A stretch of DNA of 64,000 nucleotides, taken from positions 62,001 through 126,000 of the forward strand of contig NZ_JAIQDG010000031.1 in NCBI RefSeq assembly GCF_020037125.1, written 5' to 3'. Of the stretch, positions 31,772 to 39,878 are shown one piece after another. Source of the stretch: Myxococcus sp. RHSTA-1-4. Its GTDB lineage: Bacteria; Myxococcota; Myxococcia; Myxococcales; Myxococcaceae. A program made the position numbers and the translations under genes. Position 1 is the first letter of the stretch; every line of letters starts with the position of its first letter. Under the pieces are notes generated by a model. That model ran no database searches. It was not told the origin of the DNA and worked only from the letters and a program-made list of their open reading frames with translations.

Positions 31772-33487
31772 ATGAAGCGGTGGGGACTCGTCGGGCTCGT
31801 GGCGCTGGCGGCATGCGCGCCGGAGAACACGTCGTACAGGGGAGCCCAGGGTGGGGCCTGCCCGGGCATCACCGCGGGCGCGCTCACGGACGAGCTCCAG
31901 GAGCTGGCCCCCCCCGGCCACCCCGACGAGGACGGCCGCGAGGCGTTCATCATCCGCTACCGGGATGATGGCGTGTCGGCCGCCTCCCGCGTGCACCAGC
32001 TCGGCGGCAGGGTGACGGCCACCTTCCGCAACGTGCCCGCCGTGGCCGCGCGCCTGTCGCCCCAGGAGCGGGAGGCGCTGTCCCGGGACTCGAGCGTGGA
32101 GAGCATCGAGCCGGACCAGGTGTGGCACTCGCTGAACACGTCCACCCTGCCGGCCCTGGCCTTCGCGTCCGCGGCGGTGGAGGCCCGTGTGCCCGGCGAG
32201 TCCGCCAGCGGCCTGCGGCAGGTGCAGGCGGACGAGGTCTGGGACCTGGATGCGGACGGCCTGCCGGACCCGGGGCGGCCCACCGGCGCGGGCACGCGGG
32301 TGTGCATCATCGACAGCGGCCTGGACCTGGAGCACCCGGCGCTACGGGACGCGGTGGTGGCGAGCCGTGACTTCCTGGACGGCGACGACCACGCCAGCGA
32401 CGGCGTCATCGGCGCGTGGGGCAGCGGCCACGGCACGCACGTGGCGGGCATCGTCGCGGCGCGGCCGGGCGCGCGCCTCAAGGGCCTGGAGGCCGGCGGC
32501 CTGGTGGGTGTCGCGCCCGGCGCGGAGCTGGTCATCGCCCGGGTGCTGGACCTGAACGGCCGCACGCAGATGAGCATCGTCCTGACAGCGCTGGAGTACT
32601 GCGCGAGCCAGGGGGCGAGGGTGGCATCGCTGTCGCTGGGCGGAGGCGTCGCCTCGAAGACCACGCTGCAGGCCTTCCAGGCGGCGTACGCCGGGGGAAT
32701 GCTGGTGGTGGCCGCGTCGGGCAATGACGGCACCCAGGGGGTGTCCTATCCCGCGTCGGACCCGTCCGTGCTGGCGGTGGGCGCGGTGGACGACGAGGAC
32801 CGGCGGGCGGAGTTCTCCTCCGGCGGACCCGAGCTGGCGCTGGTGGCGCCGGGCGTGGACGTGCTCTCCACCTTCCCGCGCGGCCTGGGCGCCATCTCCG
32901 AGCTGGACGCGGACGAGACGCAGCCGGTGTCGCGCGCGCTGCTGTACGGGCCCACGGGCAACAAGGTGGCCCCGCTGGTGGACTGCGGCGAGGGCGAGTC
33001 GATGGAGTCGTGCAAGGGCAGCACGTGCAGCGGCTTCATCGCCTACGTGCGGCCCGGCTACCTCCCGCTCGAGGAGGTCATGGTCAACGTGATGCTGCAG
33101 GGCGCGCAGGCCATCATCATCGGCGACGAGACGGCGGAGGGCGGCCCGCGAATCCTCGCCATGCCCCGGCGGGGCCGGTGGGTGCCCACCGTCACCATCA
33201 ACCAGGCGGGCGGCACGCTGCTGCACCGGATGCCCGGGTACAACGTGCGCGTCAGCGTGACGCCGGCGGACCACACGCACATGTCCGGCACCTCCATGTC
33301 CGCGCCCTACGTCACCGGCGTGGCCGCCCTGCTGTTCAGCGCCCACCCGTCCGCCACGCCGAACCAGGTGAAGGAGGCCCTGGTGCGCACCGCGAGAGAC
33401 CTGGGTGCACCGGGCCACGACGAGGGCTACGGCCACGGCCTGGTGCAGGCCCGCCTGGCGCTGGAGGCCCTGTCCCACCTGCCGTGA
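31772..33487 (+). CDS. Subtilisin-family (S8) lipoprotein protease with PA insertion
   Basis: 571 residues. The lipobox LAAC places it in an outer or inner membrane leaflet facing the exterior. A propeptide-like region (AFIIRYRDDGVSAASRVHQL) precedes the S8 domain. The catalytic triad is complete: D180 region (CIIDSGLDLEHP), H in GSGHGTHVAG (near 219), oxyanion N in AASGNDG (near 315) and S in SGTSMSAPYV (near 506). About 130 residues between N and S (SCKGSTCSGFIAYVRPGYLP on) form a protease-associated (PA) domain that may restrict substrates; two close Cys there could form a disulfide. ATG 31772 has AAGGAG upstream. A role in extracellular protein digestion or processing is inferred. Confidence 0.92.
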   Translation: MKRWGLVGLVALAACAPENTSYRGAQGGACPGITAGALTDELQELAPPGHPDEDGREAFIIRYRDDGVSAASRVHQLGGRVTATFRNVPAVAARLSPQEREALSRDSSVESIEPDQVWHSLNTSTLPALAFASAAVEARVPGESASGLRQVQADEVWDLDADGLPDPGRPTGAGTRVCIIDSGLDLEHPALRDAVVASRDFLDGDDHASDGVIGAWGSGHGTHVAGIVAARPGARLKGLEAGGLVGVAPGAELVIARVLDLNGRTQMSIVLTALEYCASQGARVASLSLGGGVASKTTLQAFQAAYAGGMLVVAASGNDGTQGVSYPASDPSVLAVGAVDDEDRRAEFSSGGPELALVAPGVDVLSTFPRGLGAISELDADETQPVSRALLYGPTGNKVAPLVDCGEGESMESCKGSTCSGFIAYVRPGYLPLEEVMVNVMLQGAQAIIIGDETAEGGPRILAMPRRGRWVPTVTINQAGGTLLHRMPGYNVRVSVTPADHTHMSGTSMSAPYVTGVAALLFSAHPSATPNQVKEALVRTARDLGAPGHDEGYGHGLVQARLALEALSHLP

Positions 33488-33673
33488 GGGACAGGCGCCT
33501 CCGGGCAGCCGGTGACGGAGCGCGGCCGGCGGTGGGCCCGCTCCTCGTGCCGCCCCGTCCCGCCGGGTGGGGAGGACAGGCGCATCGAGTGGCCGGACCG
33601 CCGCCAGCGGAACGTTGCCGGGCCTCCCCGCGCGCGTCACGTTGCCTTTCGGACGCGGCGAAAGGAGTCCGAC

Positions 33674-34333
33674 ATGAAGAGATACGTGCTCGGCGGAGCA
33701 TGCGCGGTGGCACTCGGGGGAGGCGCGGCGTGGGCCCAGGAGGACTACCTGCCCCCCGCGGAGCAGTCGGCGGACGTGGAGACGGTGGAGTTCGACACGG
33801 AGAACCGGGCCGACAAGGGCGTCTACGCCCTGATTGGGGGAGGCGCTGAGGGCTACACCGGACAGCTCGCGCCCGCGGTCAACCCCGGCCTCTCCTACGG
33901 GGCCACGGTGGGCCTCCGGCCCTGGGCCTACTTCGGCTTCGAGCTGGGCTACACCGGTGGCGTGAACGACGTCGACCCGGGGGATGGTGGCATCTCCGGC
34001 GGCGCGGACATCGTCCGCAACGGCGGCCAGGCCGTCGTCGTGGGCAGCTTCACGGACACGAAGCTGCAGCCCTACGCGCTGACGGGCGTCGGCATCGACA
34101 ACTACAACATCCAGAACGACAACCTGGGTGAGTTGCTCGGCTACGACGATGACACCAGCGCCTTCGTGCCCGCCGGCCTGGGCCTGCGCTACCAGATGGG
34201 CGACCTCATCACCGCCGACGCGCGGGTGAGCTACAACTTCCTGCTGGGCCAGGACTTCGCTCCCAGCACGTTGGAGCCGGGTGGCGGGGACGGCCGCTAC
34301 AACGTGTTGCTGTCGCTGGGAGGGACGTACTGA
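33674..34333 (+). CDS. Outer-membrane beta-barrel protein (OmpA-like porin fold)
   Basis: 219 residues with a signal peptide ending near AWAQ. The mature chain alternates polar and aromatic residues as in small eight-stranded barrels: GVYALIGGGAEGYTG, SYGATVGLRPWAYFGFELGYTGG, LQPYALTGVGIDNYN, DLITADARVSYNFLLG and the terminal NVLLSLGGTY with an aromatic last residue, the usual BAM insertion signal. No OmpA-type peptidoglycan domain is present. Function is unknown; such barrels are often structural or adhesive. ATG 33674 is preceded by AAAGGAG. A strong hairpin follows 28 nt after the stop. Confidence 0.85.
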   Translation: MKRYVLGGACAVALGGGAAWAQEDYLPPAEQSADVETVEFDTENRADKGVYALIGGGAEGYTGQLAPAVNPGLSYGATVGLRPWAYFGFELGYTGGVNDVDPGDGGISGGADIVRNGGQAVVVGSFTDTKLQPYALTGVGIDNYNIQNDNLGELLGYDDDTSAFVPAGLGLRYQMGDLITADARVSYNFLLGQDFAPSTLEPGGGDGRYNVLLSLGGTY

Positions 34334-34361
34334 GAAGGCCCCCTTCGCGCGCGGTGACGGC

Positions 34362-34393
34362 GGGCGCCCGGGGAGCGAGTGCTCCGGGCGCCC
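34362..34393 (+). terminator. Strong hairpin after the beta-barrel gene
   Basis: GGGCGCCCGGGGAGC, loop GAGT, and GCTCCGGGCGCCC pair with only a two-base bulge, followed by TGCCCGTTTCC. It is a likely terminator for the plus-strand gene and an insulator from the convergent DUF2267 gene. Confidence 0.65.
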
Positions 34394-34477
34394 TGCCCGT
34401 TTCCGGCGGAGGACGGCCGCGAGAGGGGGCCGGCCTCCGGGAGCCACGCCCTCCTCGCGCCAGCGGCCCCGGGACAC

Positions 34478-34936
34478 TCAGGCGGGGCGGTCGACATGGA
34501 GGCGCGCCGCGGCCCACGTGCCCTGGAGCCACCTGGGCAGCTGGCCCTCAATCTTCCGCGCCTCCGCCTCCAGGAGCTGGCTGTGCAGCGCGGAGAACAC
34601 ACCGTGGAGGACGAGCCGCACGTTCTCCGGCTCGGCGTTCAGGTGGTTGGCCACCATGAGATAGAAGTCGTCGCGGTCCAGCTTCGTGGGTTCCTCGCCC
34701 CGGTGCCGGTGGCATGCGCTCAGCATGGGCCGCACGTCCGGCGAGAGCTGCTCCTCGAGCTGCCGCACCAGGCCGCCGGGCAGCCGCTCCGACAGCGCGC
34801 AGAACACCGCCTCGACGGCCTGCTGCGCGTCGTAGTCGGGAATCTGCGCGGACACCTTGTCCAGGAAGGACTTCCGGTCCGTCCCCACTCCCAGCCCCGT
34901 CCAGGACTGGGTCTCATCCTGCTTCTGCATCGACAT
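34478..34936 (-). CDS. DUF2267-domain protein
   Basis: 152 residues, cytoplasmic and helical. The DUF2267 pattern is visible: FLDKVSAQIP...AQQAVEAVFCALSERLPGGLVRQLEEQLSPDVRPML followed by a second, similar repeat (DDFYLMVANHL, VRLVLHGVFSALHSQLLE), shown here in part. Such proteins are often stress-induced, but their activity is unknown. ATG 34936 has GGAG/GAGGAG upstream. The gene is divergent from the small lipoprotein at 35365, across an unusually AT-rich region, so both may be controlled by the same signal. Confidence 0.82.
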   Translation of the reverse strand: MSMQKQDETQSWTGLGVGTDRKSFLDKVSAQIPDYDAQQAVEAVFCALSERLPGGLVRQLEEQLSPDVRPMLSACHRHRGEEPTKLDRDDFYLMVANHLNAEPENVRLVLHGVFSALHSQLLEAEARKIEGQLPRWLQGTWAAARLHVDRPA

Positions 34937-35364
34937 GCGTGTCTCCTCTCCTTGCGCCTTCACCGTGGGGGCGCCCCGGGTGACTGGCAGCAGACGGCGG
35001 GCCTTCGTCCTGGCCGCACGCTCCTCGCCGTCCCTCCCGGGCCCCGGCTCCGGTGCCGCGGCTCCCGGAAATGGGATGCACGCGTCCGCTTCCGGGACAC
35101 TCGAGGCCGCCACGCGGCGCGGCATGTCTGTCTTTGATTGATGCAATGATGCCGGCTGATTCCCAGCACAGCCCGTGTCTCTCCGGGGGGACACAGCGTC
35201 CGGAACTGCCTGGAATTCCAGGAGAATTGCCGAATTCCCGCCGCACAAGAGCGGCGCGAAATGGGTGGAATGAATTCCGGCCGCAATTGTATGTGGCGCG
35301 CGCCGTAGGTTGCCCGAGCGGCGACCGAGCCGCCTTCTTGTTCCCCCCACGAATTGAGGAATTC
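34937..35364. promoter_or_regulatory. AT-rich divergent regulatory region with EcoRI-type palindromes
   Basis: No gene seen. Between 35209 and 35364 the composition is far more AT-rich than the rest. The hexamer GAATTC occurs four times (35213, 35232, 35272, 35359), and CCTGGAATTCCAGG (35209-35222) is a perfect 14-bp palindrome. GAATTG/CAATTG variants add to it. This looks like a regulator-binding cluster for the lipoprotein gene at 35365; the last copy overlaps its ribosome-binding region. Confidence 0.5.
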
Positions 35365-35775
35365 ATGTATCGCATTGCCGTTGCCGCCCTCGTCCTTGCC
35401 GCCACCGGTTGCGCCACCATGGGTGGCGGTGGAAGCCGCGAGGGCAACGCCACCGTCGCCGGCGTCGTCCGGCTGCCCCAGAGCGGAATGCAGACCGATG
35501 GCGCCTGCGACCTGCTCCAGGTGGTGGTGTCGTCGCCGGGCACCCCGTCGGACGCGCTGGGCCGGGCGATGGTGAAGGCCAGCCGCGGAGGCCGCTGCTC
35601 GTTCACGGTGTCGGGCCTGCCCAGCAACACGGACCTGCGGGTCGGCGTGGCGGTGGACGGCGGCCTGAAGTGCGAGGGCGGCGCCGCGCCCACCATCTCC
35701 CCGGAGCCCTCCGCGGTGAAGCTGGGCGACTACTCCACCGTCAACCGCGACTTCACGCTGAGCTGCGGCGCCTGA
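35365..35775 (+). CDS. Small lipoprotein of unknown function
   Basis: 136 residues. The lipobox LAATGC follows a short hydrophobic signal. The mature part is a single beta-rich domain (ATVAGVVRLPQSG, GRCSFTVSGLPSNTDLRVGV, VNRDFTLSC) with three or four Cys, compatible with one or two disulfides, and resembles a carboxypeptidase-regulatory or transthyretin-like sandwich. ATG 35365 follows TGAGGAATTC. Its promoter area is strikingly AT-rich with repeated GAATTC palindromes, which suggests strong or specially regulated expression. No function is assigned. Confidence 0.75.
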   Translation: MYRIAVAALVLAATGCATMGGGGSREGNATVAGVVRLPQSGMQTDGACDLLQVVVSSPGTPSDALGRAMVKASRGGRCSFTVSGLPSNTDLRVGVAVDGGLKCEGGAAPTISPEPSAVKLGDYSTVNRDFTLSCGA

Positions 35776-35929
35776 GCACGGCGCGCACGTCCCGTCTTCT
35801 CTTCAGGTGAGACGGGACGTGGGGATTGCTTCGCGAGGGTGGGGACGCGAAGCTTCCCGGGCTCCAGTCCGGGGCGGCGCGAGGTACTTCGAGGCCGGGC
35901 CGCCCCGCGACGTGACGAAGGATGACCCG

Positions 35930-37093
35930 GTGAAGACTCCGCATCGCTTGCGCGCCCGCGTGCTCGCCCTCGCCCTGGGTGGGCTGGGGCTGGCGTGCGA
36001 CTCCGAAGAGGCGTTTCCGAACCTCGACGAGCTGGACCAGCTCCGAAGCCTGCACACCCAGACGCGGCAGCCGCCGAAGGACCCCACCAACCGGATGGAC
36101 GGCGTGGAGCGGGCCGAGAAGCTGGGGGACCTGCTCTTCCATGACGCGGGGCTGTCGCGCTGCGGGACGGTGTCCTGCCAGAGCTGCCACGACGGCGAGG
36201 GCCGCACGGTGGACACGGCGACGGCGGAGGGCTGCGACGGCAAGCGCACCGCGCGCAACCCGCCCACGGTGCTCAACGCGGCCTACAACCGCTGGTTCAT
36301 GTGGGACGGGCGCGCGGACCGGCTCTGGTCCCAGGCCCTCATGCCGCTGACGCACCCGGATGAGATGAACTCGGACGCGCAGGTGGTGGCCGCGCGGCTG
36401 CAAGGCGTGGAGCCGTACCGCACGGAGTACCTGGCCCTCTTCGGGAGGGAGCCGGCGGCGGAGTCCGGTGACGCGCTGATGGCCAACGTGGGCAAGGTGC
36501 TGGCGGCGTACGAGCGGACGCTGGTGCGCGTGGACGCGCCCTTCGACGAGGACGTGAGGCGCTTCCTCGCCGCGGTGGACGCGGGCACGGCGGAGGAGGA
36601 CCCGGCGTACCTCGGGCTGAAGACCTTCCTGCGCAAGGGCAGGTGCGTCGTCTGCCACAAGGGTCCGGCGCTGAGCGATGACCTGTTCCACAACATCGGC
36701 GTGGAGGACACCGGGCCCGGCGGCGGAGGACAGTGGGCGACCCTGGAGACGCTGCTGGGCTCGCCGTTCAATGCCCAGGGCAGCTACAGCGACGCGCCGA
36801 ACGGCACGGACGCGATGCGGCTGCGGACGCTGCGGACGCAGGCGAATCAGGTGGAGATGGAGGGCGCGTTCCGCACACCGTCGCTGCGCAACGTGGCGCT
36901 GACGGCGCCGTACATGCACACCGGGGCGCAGGCCACGCTGGAAGAGGTGGTGGACTTCTACAACCAGGGCGGCGGAGCGGCCGGCACCTTCGTGGGCCGG
37001 AAGACGGACACCATCGTCCCGCTCGAGCTGTCGGCCGAGGAGAAGCAGGCGCTGGTGGAGCTGCTGAAGTCGATGACGGGCAGGCCGCGCTGA
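35930..37093 (+). CDS. Di-heme cytochrome c peroxidase/MauG-family lipoprotein
   Basis: 387 residues. The lipobox is LGLAC. Two c-type heme-binding sites are seen: C-Q-S-C-H near residue 83 and C-V-V-C-H near 240. RNPPTVLNAAYNRWFMWDGRAD and FRTPSLRNVALTAPYMHTG (in part) are conserved family segments; the latter carries the Met/His axial-ligand region. The family reduces H2O2 in the periplasm or, in MauG relatives, oxidises protein side chains. GTG 35930 is chosen because the export signal begins there (KTPHRLRARVLALAL) and AAGGATG precedes it; upstream codons have no family similarity. Probably monocistronic. Confidence 0.9.
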   Translation: MKTPHRLRARVLALALGGLGLACDSEEAFPNLDELDQLRSLHTQTRQPPKDPTNRMDGVERAEKLGDLLFHDAGLSRCGTVSCQSCHDGEGRTVDTATAEGCDGKRTARNPPTVLNAAYNRWFMWDGRADRLWSQALMPLTHPDEMNSDAQVVAARLQGVEPYRTEYLALFGREPAAESGDALMANVGKVLAAYERTLVRVDAPFDEDVRRFLAAVDAGTAEEDPAYLGLKTFLRKGRCVVCHKGPALSDDLFHNIGVEDTGPGGGGQWATLETLLGSPFNAQGSYSDAPNGTDAMRLRTLRTQANQVEMEGAFRTPSLRNVALTAPYMHTGAQATLEEVVDFYNQGGGAAGTFVGRKTDTIVPLELSAEEKQALVELLKSMTGRPR

Positions 37094-37145
37094 CGCCCTG
37101 ACGCGGGGCTCCCGGTGAAGGGAGCCCCGTCCGTGCGGCCGCCGC

Positions 37146-38552
37146 TCAGCGCACCAGGTGGAACGCCGTCTGGCGCTTCCAGGCCCAGTGCACCCGGCCC
37201 TCGGCGTCGATGGTGACGTCCTCCTCCTGCGCCGAGCGCACGCGCTGCCCGTTCCACTCGGGCACGGGGCTCGTGGCCTGCAGCTCGATGGAGTACCACT
37301 GGTTCGCCATCACCTTGTGGTCTCCGTTGCCGGGCACACCCTCCTGCCGGTCCCAGAGGCCCACGAGCGGCCCCGCTCCGTGCCCGTGCAGGCCAATGGC
37401 GTGCGAGTAGACGGTGCCATCGATGCCCTCGGCCTTCATCCGCTCGCGCGAGGCGCGGAGGGTTTCGTTGCCGGTGCGCCCGGGGCGCAGCTCCTCGAAG
37501 ACGATGTCCTGGAGGCGGTTGGACACCTCGAGCGCGGCCTTGAGGCCCTCGGGCACGTCCGTCTCGCCCTCGCGCAGCACGTAGCCCATGTGCTGCGTGT
37601 CGGTGTTCAGCCGCAGCGCGGTGATGCCGTAGTCGCAGTGCAGCACGTCACCGCGCTGGATGACGGGGTCCTCTCCGAGCTGCTCCTCGGTGACGCCCCG
37701 CCGCTGCACGTCCACCGAGGGCTGGAACCACGTGTGCAGGCCCAGGTCCGCCAGCCGCTGCCGCATCCACCACTCCACGTCCTTCGTGCGCGTCACGCCG
37801 GGGGTGATGACCTCGCTGGAGAACGCGCGCTCGATGATGCTCCAGGCGAGCTTCGTCAGGTCCTCGTAGAACCGGACCTCGTCCGGGGTGCGCCAGGCGA
37901 TGAGGTCCACGGCCAGTCCCTCCACGGGCTTGAGGCGCTTCACCCACCCGGCGCCGAGCGCCTCGGCCATGCCCTCGTACTCACCGTGGCTGAGGCCGTC
38001 GGCGAAGGCGAAGGTGCGCGACACGTTGATGCCGATGACCTGGGGGTCGCGCTCCTCCAGCACCTGCTTGAGGACCTGCCACTGCTCGGGGCCCCACAGC
38101 TCGGCCTCGCGGCTGACTCCGCCGCCGTCCACCTGGCGCTGCGCGCGGCGGGGGACGAAGACACCACCCTGCGAGCCACCGCCGAGCGCGAGCCGCTCGA
38201 CGCCCTCCTCCGGGCCGCGGTCGTGGAAGACGTAGATGGTGCGGCGGCGGGCGGCGAAGGTGGTGGGGGCGGACAGCGCGGTGAAGACGGGGTCCTCGTT
38301 GTACTCGCGCATGGGCACCACCCACAGCTCGATGCCGTACTGGCGCATGAGCTGGGGGAGGGCCTTCTCCATGCGCTCGTTCAGCCACGCCTGCTGGCGT
38401 TGAGCCTGCTCACGCAGGGTGCCGAAGGGGCGCTCCGGCAGGGGAGCGCGGGTGGCGGTGACGGCCAGCGGCTCGGAGGGCGGCGCGGCGGGCGTGCTGG
38501 CACAGGCGGTGGAGAGCAGCAGGGGTGCGAGGAGACGGGTCCGGGTGCGCAT
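37146..38552 (-). CDS. Exported M24-family metallopeptidase (Xaa-Pro aminopeptidase-like)
   Basis: 468 residues. The signal (LLAPLLLSTAC) has a lipobox Cys. The N-terminal creatinase-like domain runs to about 220. The C-terminal pita-bread domain shows HCDYGI (first metal Asp), TDTQHMGYVL, SHAIGLHGHGAGP (His ligand) and WYSIELQA (Glu ligand), although spacing and the exact five ligands deviate from classical M24, so activity should be seen as probable only. It would trim N-terminal residues before proline or cleave amidine substrates in the periplasm. ATG 38552 lacks a strong ribosome binding site. It converges with the cytochrome gene. Confidence 0.85.
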   Translation of the reverse strand: MRTRTRLLAPLLLSTACASTPAAPPSEPLAVTATRAPLPERPFGTLREQAQRQQAWLNERMEKALPQLMRQYGIELWVVPMREYNEDPVFTALSAPTTFAARRRTIYVFHDRGPEEGVERLALGGGSQGGVFVPRRAQRQVDGGGVSREAELWGPEQWQVLKQVLEERDPQVIGINVSRTFAFADGLSHGEYEGMAEALGAGWVKRLKPVEGLAVDLIAWRTPDEVRFYEDLTKLAWSIIERAFSSEVITPGVTRTKDVEWWMRQRLADLGLHTWFQPSVDVQRRGVTEEQLGEDPVIQRGDVLHCDYGITALRLNTDTQHMGYVLREGETDVPEGLKAALEVSNRLQDIVFEELRPGRTGNETLRASRERMKAEGIDGTVYSHAIGLHGHGAGPLVGLWDRQEGVPGNGDHKVMANQWYSIELQATSPVPEWNGQRVRSAQEEDVTIDAEGRVHWAWKRQTAFHLVR

Positions 38553-38612
38553 GGGCGCGCAGTCTGTCACGCGCGGGCATGGCATGCCGCCATGACGTGC
38601 TGGGACGCCCGC

Positions 38613-38924
38613 TCAGGGAGTCCCTGGCGGCTTTGCTCTCGGGCTGACCTTGCGCATGTCGCGGAACCCTTCTTCCACGATTCGCATCGCGTTCCTCAAT
38701 GCATCGACGGGGCCGACCCCCACCACCGTCAGGAACTCAGGCCGCTGGGGATAATCGATTCGCAGCGGGCAGTACCAATCTCCATTCGGGTCTCCCGGGA
38801 TGGGAACGGGCCGGCCGACCGTGAGGCGGGCGATACGCTGGACGCCCGCATCCGTCTCGAAGGACCAGTAGTCGTCGGCAATCGGGTCATCGATGGAGGT
38901 GAGCTGCGGCAACCAGGTAGACAT
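38613..38924 (-). CDS. Small cytoplasmic protein, DUF6968-like
   Basis: 103 residues. The protein has no signal. It contains the sequence pattern W-S-F-E-T-D-A-G, VGRPVPIPGD and DWYCPLRIDYP, followed by a helix GPVDALRNAMRIVEEGF. This matches a small family often found as single copies or as immunity-like neighbours, but I cannot verify the family name. ATG 38924 has AGAGGAG upstream. It lies 10 nt downstream of the Cys-rich lipoprotein gene, so both are likely in one transcript; whether it protects against a toxin is unknown. Confidence 0.6.
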   Translation of the reverse strand: MSTWLPQLTSIDDPIADDYWSFETDAGVQRIARLTVGRPVPIPGDPNGDWYCPLRIDYPQRPEFLTVVGVGPVDALRNAMRIVEEGFRDMRKVSPRAKPPGTP

Positions 38925-38934
38925 GAGGCTCCTC

Positions 38935-39336
38935 TCACTCTGCTCGCTCGGAACACTCGGTGGACTCATCCAGGCATGCATGAATGCGGTGGCACATGTT
39001 CTTGCATGCGACCTTCGAGCCCCAGACAGCGGACCAACAGAGCTGTCGCTGCCAGGCCTCCTTCAACCCCCGGCAGAAGTTCTCAAGCGCCGCGCCTCCC
39101 GCGTCACAGGCCGCGAGGCAATCACTCAGGTCAAAGGGGCCGGGCTCCGCCTGAGCAGGTGCCGGAGGCGGGCATCCCTCCGGGTTCAATGCACAGAAGC
39201 TCCCGGGCCCACGGGGATGATCCGCGCGAAGCACGGAGCGTGTACTCGCCGGGTGGGCTCCACAGGATAGCAGGGAGCCCATGAGCCCCAGCCCGGAGAG
39301 CAGGCCAGCCCGTCGCAACCATTGCCTCGTGCCCAT
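38935..39336 (-). CDS. Cys-rich lipoprotein
   Basis: 133 residues. The signal with lipobox (LGLMGSLLSC) is followed by a Cys-rich mature part with at least eight Cys (FCALNPEGCPP, LSDCLAACDAGG, FCRGLK, QLCWSAV, VACKNMCHRIHACLDE, ECSE), suggesting several disulfides. I do not recognise a family; comparable single-domain Cys-rich lipoproteins are common in myxobacteria. ATG 39336 is at the signal peptide, with GGAG upstream. Its stop is 10 nt before the next gene on the same strand. Confidence 0.65.
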   Translation of the reverse strand: MGTRQWLRRAGLLSGLGLMGSLLSCGAHPASTRSVLRADHPRGPGSFCALNPEGCPPPAPAQAEPGPFDLSDCLAACDAGGAALENFCRGLKEAWQRQLCWSAVWGSKVACKNMCHRIHACLDESTECSERAE

Positions 39337-39450
39337 CGCAGCTCCGGTGCAGGGGCCTGCCGGACACGCTAAAGGACCCTCCACGGCAGCACCAAATGCA
39401 TCGCACCGAGGCACGTCGGGAAACGGACAGCGCCCCCTCAACCCCGAGCC

Positions 39451-39825
39451 TCACGGAGCGCCCGCGCACGCCGCGTCTTCCGCGCCACACACGGCGCTCA
39501 CCCGAGCCGCATCCAGAGGCCGCTGACAGTCGCTCGCGAGCGACGCCTCCAGCTCCTCGGCGCGGATGCGCATGCACTGCACACACCCCGACTTCGCGCC
39601 CGCGATGCCCCGGTCCAGCTCCGGCTCCACCGCCGCATAGGCCGCGACGACGTCCGCCATGCACTGCTCGTACGGCACCGTGCTCCCGCCACACGTCTCC
39701 GCGTGGCCGCACAGCGCCGCGGCCGTCCGCTCCGCCAGCTCCGCGTACGTGAACGTCGGCTCCTCCGACTCTCCGCAGCCCGCGAGCAGCCCGGCCACCA
39801 CCAGCATTCCCTTCAACCGTCCCAT
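39451..39825 (-). CDS. Small Cys-rich lipoprotein
   Basis: 124 residues. The lipobox is LLAGC. The mature peptide has about eight Cys (LCGHAETC, EQCMADV, SGCVQCM, DCQRP, VCGAED, ACAG) and is mainly helical. It has the same size, Cys content and orientation as the lipoprotein at 38935-39336, 115 nt away, and may be a diverged relative. Function is unknown. ATG 39825 has GTGAGA upstream. Confidence 0.6.
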   Translation of the reverse strand: MGRLKGMLVVAGLLAGCGESEEPTFTYAELAERTAAALCGHAETCGGSTVPYEQCMADVVAAYAAVEPELDRGIAGAKSGCVQCMRIRAEELEASLASDCQRPLDAARVSAVCGAEDAACAGAP

Positions 39826-39878
39826 GCCCGCATCTCACCCGGGCGCGGCGCCGCCGTCATCCCCGGCGCCGCACCCGC

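Noticed and set aside
35290-35312. Possible sigma-54 promoter (TGGCGC ... TTGC) upstream of the lipoprotein at 35365
   Set aside because: The GG and GC elements are 15 nt apart rather than the required 10.
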